Below, one piece after another: positions 5,948-7,026 of a stretch of DNA of 7,026 nt. The notes beneath the pieces were generated by a model, which made no database searches, was not told the DNA's origin, and saw only the letters and a program-made list of their open reading frames with translations. Each line of letters starts with the position of its first letter. Within the stretch, counting starts at the first letter, position 1. Source of the DNA: an uncultured Alistipes sp. (lineage in GTDB: Bacteria; Bacteroidota; Bacteroidia; Bacteroidales; Rikenellaceae); the NCBI GenBank assembly GCA_947178455.1, contig CAMWYI010000094.1, positions 1 through 7,026 of the forward strand. The letters run 5' to 3'. The position numbers and the translations under genes were made by a program.

Positions 5948-7026
5948 ATGACTAAAATTCTTTACCTCGCGCTACTGCTGCCTCTGACAGCAGTAGCGCA
6001 ACTTTCCGGCGAGCTGCAACCGCTTCCCGAGCGCGTGAACGTGCAAGCCGACAGTGCGCGCCGCGACCAAATCATCGACGGCGAATGGGTCGCAGTCGGC
6101 ATCCACAAGAAAGGCGCCGTTTGCCGCGACCATACGCGGCTGTACAAAGGCCGCCCCTCGATACGCTTCACGCTGGGTCGCGACGACAACACGCTGGCCG
6201 GTTATGCCGCCGGCGAAACAAAAGGCCGTGCCGAATTGAGCTATTGCTATGCTACGTCGGACGATTTCGCTGCCCTACCTGCCGAGACTTATCCGGCAGC
6301 CCAACGGATGAAGACCGTCTATCATCACGGCAAAGGCATCTGTGCGCAAGGCTCGAAATGGAGCTACACGTTCGCCGTCTACATTCCCGCAACGCTTTCG
6401 GACAAAGTGTGCACCATCTTCGCCCAATGGCACGGCATGCCCGACCGCACGCTCGTCACGGCACCCGACGGACGGGTAATGAAACTCTCGTCCGCCGAAT
6501 TTTTGGCAATGGAAGACACGGTTATCATCCGCAAAGACATCGTTCACAAGCGAGTATCCGGCACGGACAAACGCGGCAAAACCGTCTGGAAAGCGGGCGA
6601 ACCGACCGGCTGGAAAGTCGAACAGGGCGGTTATCCCCCGCTGGCATTCGGATTTTCGGGCGGGCAATTCTACATCAAAGCCAACTCCGACCGCCGCTGG
6701 TTCACCGACAAAACCGACCGATGCAGCGCCAATCCCGTCAAAACCGAAGTGCTGCGTCCGGTCGAATCGGAGTACAAATCATCGACCATCGCCTATCGGA
6801 TGCCGTTCGACGAATTTCCCAAAAATTGTTGGGTTACGTTCGATGTCGAAATCGACTGGTCGCGCTATTCGGGCCCGACCGAGCGCATCGAGGCTCCCGG
6901 ACGGCTCGACGTGCGGATGAGCTGGGAACAACACGGCAAACGCCGCCAACAGCATCTCGTGCGCAACGCGTGCATCGCCATCGGCCGCAACGACGACGAA
7001 GGTTACTACTTCAAATACGGCATTTA
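5948..7026 (+). CDS. hepA: Heparinase I, PL13 (3' end beyond the window)
   Basis: Endo-acting heparin lyase that cleaves highly sulfated heparin at sulfated iduronate by beta-elimination. The first 359 residues are present; compared with the 384-residue P. heparinus enzyme, about 22 residues are missing past the right edge. A short signal peptide (MTKILYLALLLPLTAVAQ) predicts export to the periplasm. Strong family blocks are YRVNVQAD-like RVNVQADSA (29-37), GYAAGETKGRAELSY, KTVYHHGKGICAQG, FAQWHG, GWKVEQGGYP and the GRNDDEGYYFKYG motif at the end. Cys132 and His200 match P. heparinus Cys135 and His203 with the same 68-residue spacing. His162 in FAQWHG corresponds to the catalytic His151 of B. 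thetaiotaomicron HepI, and the essential C-terminal Tyr lies in the terminal YYFKYG region. The gene starts 10 nt after the second PL12 lyase, so it is very probably in the same operon. Its signal-peptide codons form a strong hairpin (5969-5999). Confidence 0.96.
   Translation, partial: MTKILYLALLLPLTAVAQLSGELQPLPERVNVQADSARRDQIIDGEWVAVGIHKKGAVCRDHTRLYKGRPSIRFTLGRDDNTLAGYAAGETKGRAELSYCYATSDDFAALPAETYPAAQRMKTVYHHGKGICAQGSKWSYTFAVYIPATLSDKVCTIFAQWHGMPDRTLVTAPDGRVMKLSSAEFLAMEDTVIIRKDIVHKRVSGTDKRGKTVWKAGEPTGWKVEQGGYPPLAFGFSGGQFYIKANSDRRWFTDKTDRCSANPVKTEVLRPVESEYKSSTIAYRMPFDEFPKNCWVTFDVEIDWSRYSGPTERIEAPGRLDVRMSWEQHGKRRQQHLVRNACIAIGRNDDEGYYFKYGI
5969..5999 (+). repeat. Perfect 12-bp inverted repeat (hairpin) inside the hepA signal-peptide codons
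   Basis: GCGCTACTGCTG (5969-5980) and CAGCAGTAGCGC (5988-5999) are perfect reverse complements around the 7-nt loop CCTCTGA; 8 of 12 pairs are G-C. The stem begins 21 nt after the A of the hepA start codon, just beyond where an initiating ribosome would cover the mRNA. No T-run follows, so it is not a normal intrinsic terminator. A role in tuning hepA translation or stabilising a processed mRNA end is inference. Chance is possible because Ala/Leu-rich signal peptides reuse similar codons. Confidence 0.8.

Noticed and set aside
5969..5999. The hepA hairpin as a Rho-independent terminator
   Set aside because: No run of T follows the stem, and it lies inside an intact reading frame that continues for over 1 kb.

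Overview
The window looks like part of a heparin/heparan sulfate degradation locus from a GC-rich member of the Bacteroidales, most likely Alistipes or another Rikenellaceae. The support is threefold: GC-rich codon use, AT-rich start regions without strong Shine-Dalgarno sequences plus candidate TAnnTTTG -7 boxes (Bacteroidetes style), and enzymes closely resembling the heparin lyases and sulfatases of Pedobacter heparinus and Bacteroides thetaiotaomicron. The genus is an inference; nothing here is a taxonomic marker.

Layout. Two sulfatase genes run leftward: a complete Ser-type sulfatase (237-1655) and, 17 nt behind it, the first 73 codons of a lipoprotein sulfatase resembling GlcNAc-6-O-sulfatases (1-219, cut by the window edge). 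A 291-nt divergent regulatory region follows (1656-1946). Three lyase genes then run rightward with gaps of 22 and 10 nt: two tandem PL12 heparinase III-type lyases (1947-3893 and 3916-5937) and a PL13 heparinase I (5948 to beyond the right edge, about 22 codons missing). All three lyases keep their known catalytic residues with exact family spacing.

How they work together. The lyases should cut heparin and heparan sulfate into unsaturated oligosaccharides: PL13 in highly sulfated stretches, PL12 in poorly sulfated ones. The sulfatases then remove sulfate so that exo-enzymes can finish. Both PL12 enzymes and the PL13 enzyme carry ordinary signal peptides, so the visible lyases look periplasmic. 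No SusC/SusD pair, surface lyase, glucuronyl hydrolase, regulator or sulfatase-maturing enzyme lies in the window.

Most interesting are two non-coding signals. (1) The divergent region holds four copies of a 15-bp motif, arranged as two pairs with an exact 21-bp period and in opposite orientation. The motif pairs, the two candidate -7 boxes, a short ACATT element and the two start codons are all mirror-placed about one axis at about 1801. This looks like a paired operator for an AraC-type (possibly hybrid two-component) activator driving both arms. (2) The heparinase I signal-peptide coding region contains a perfect 12-bp stem, 7-nt loop hairpin only 21 nt after the start codon.
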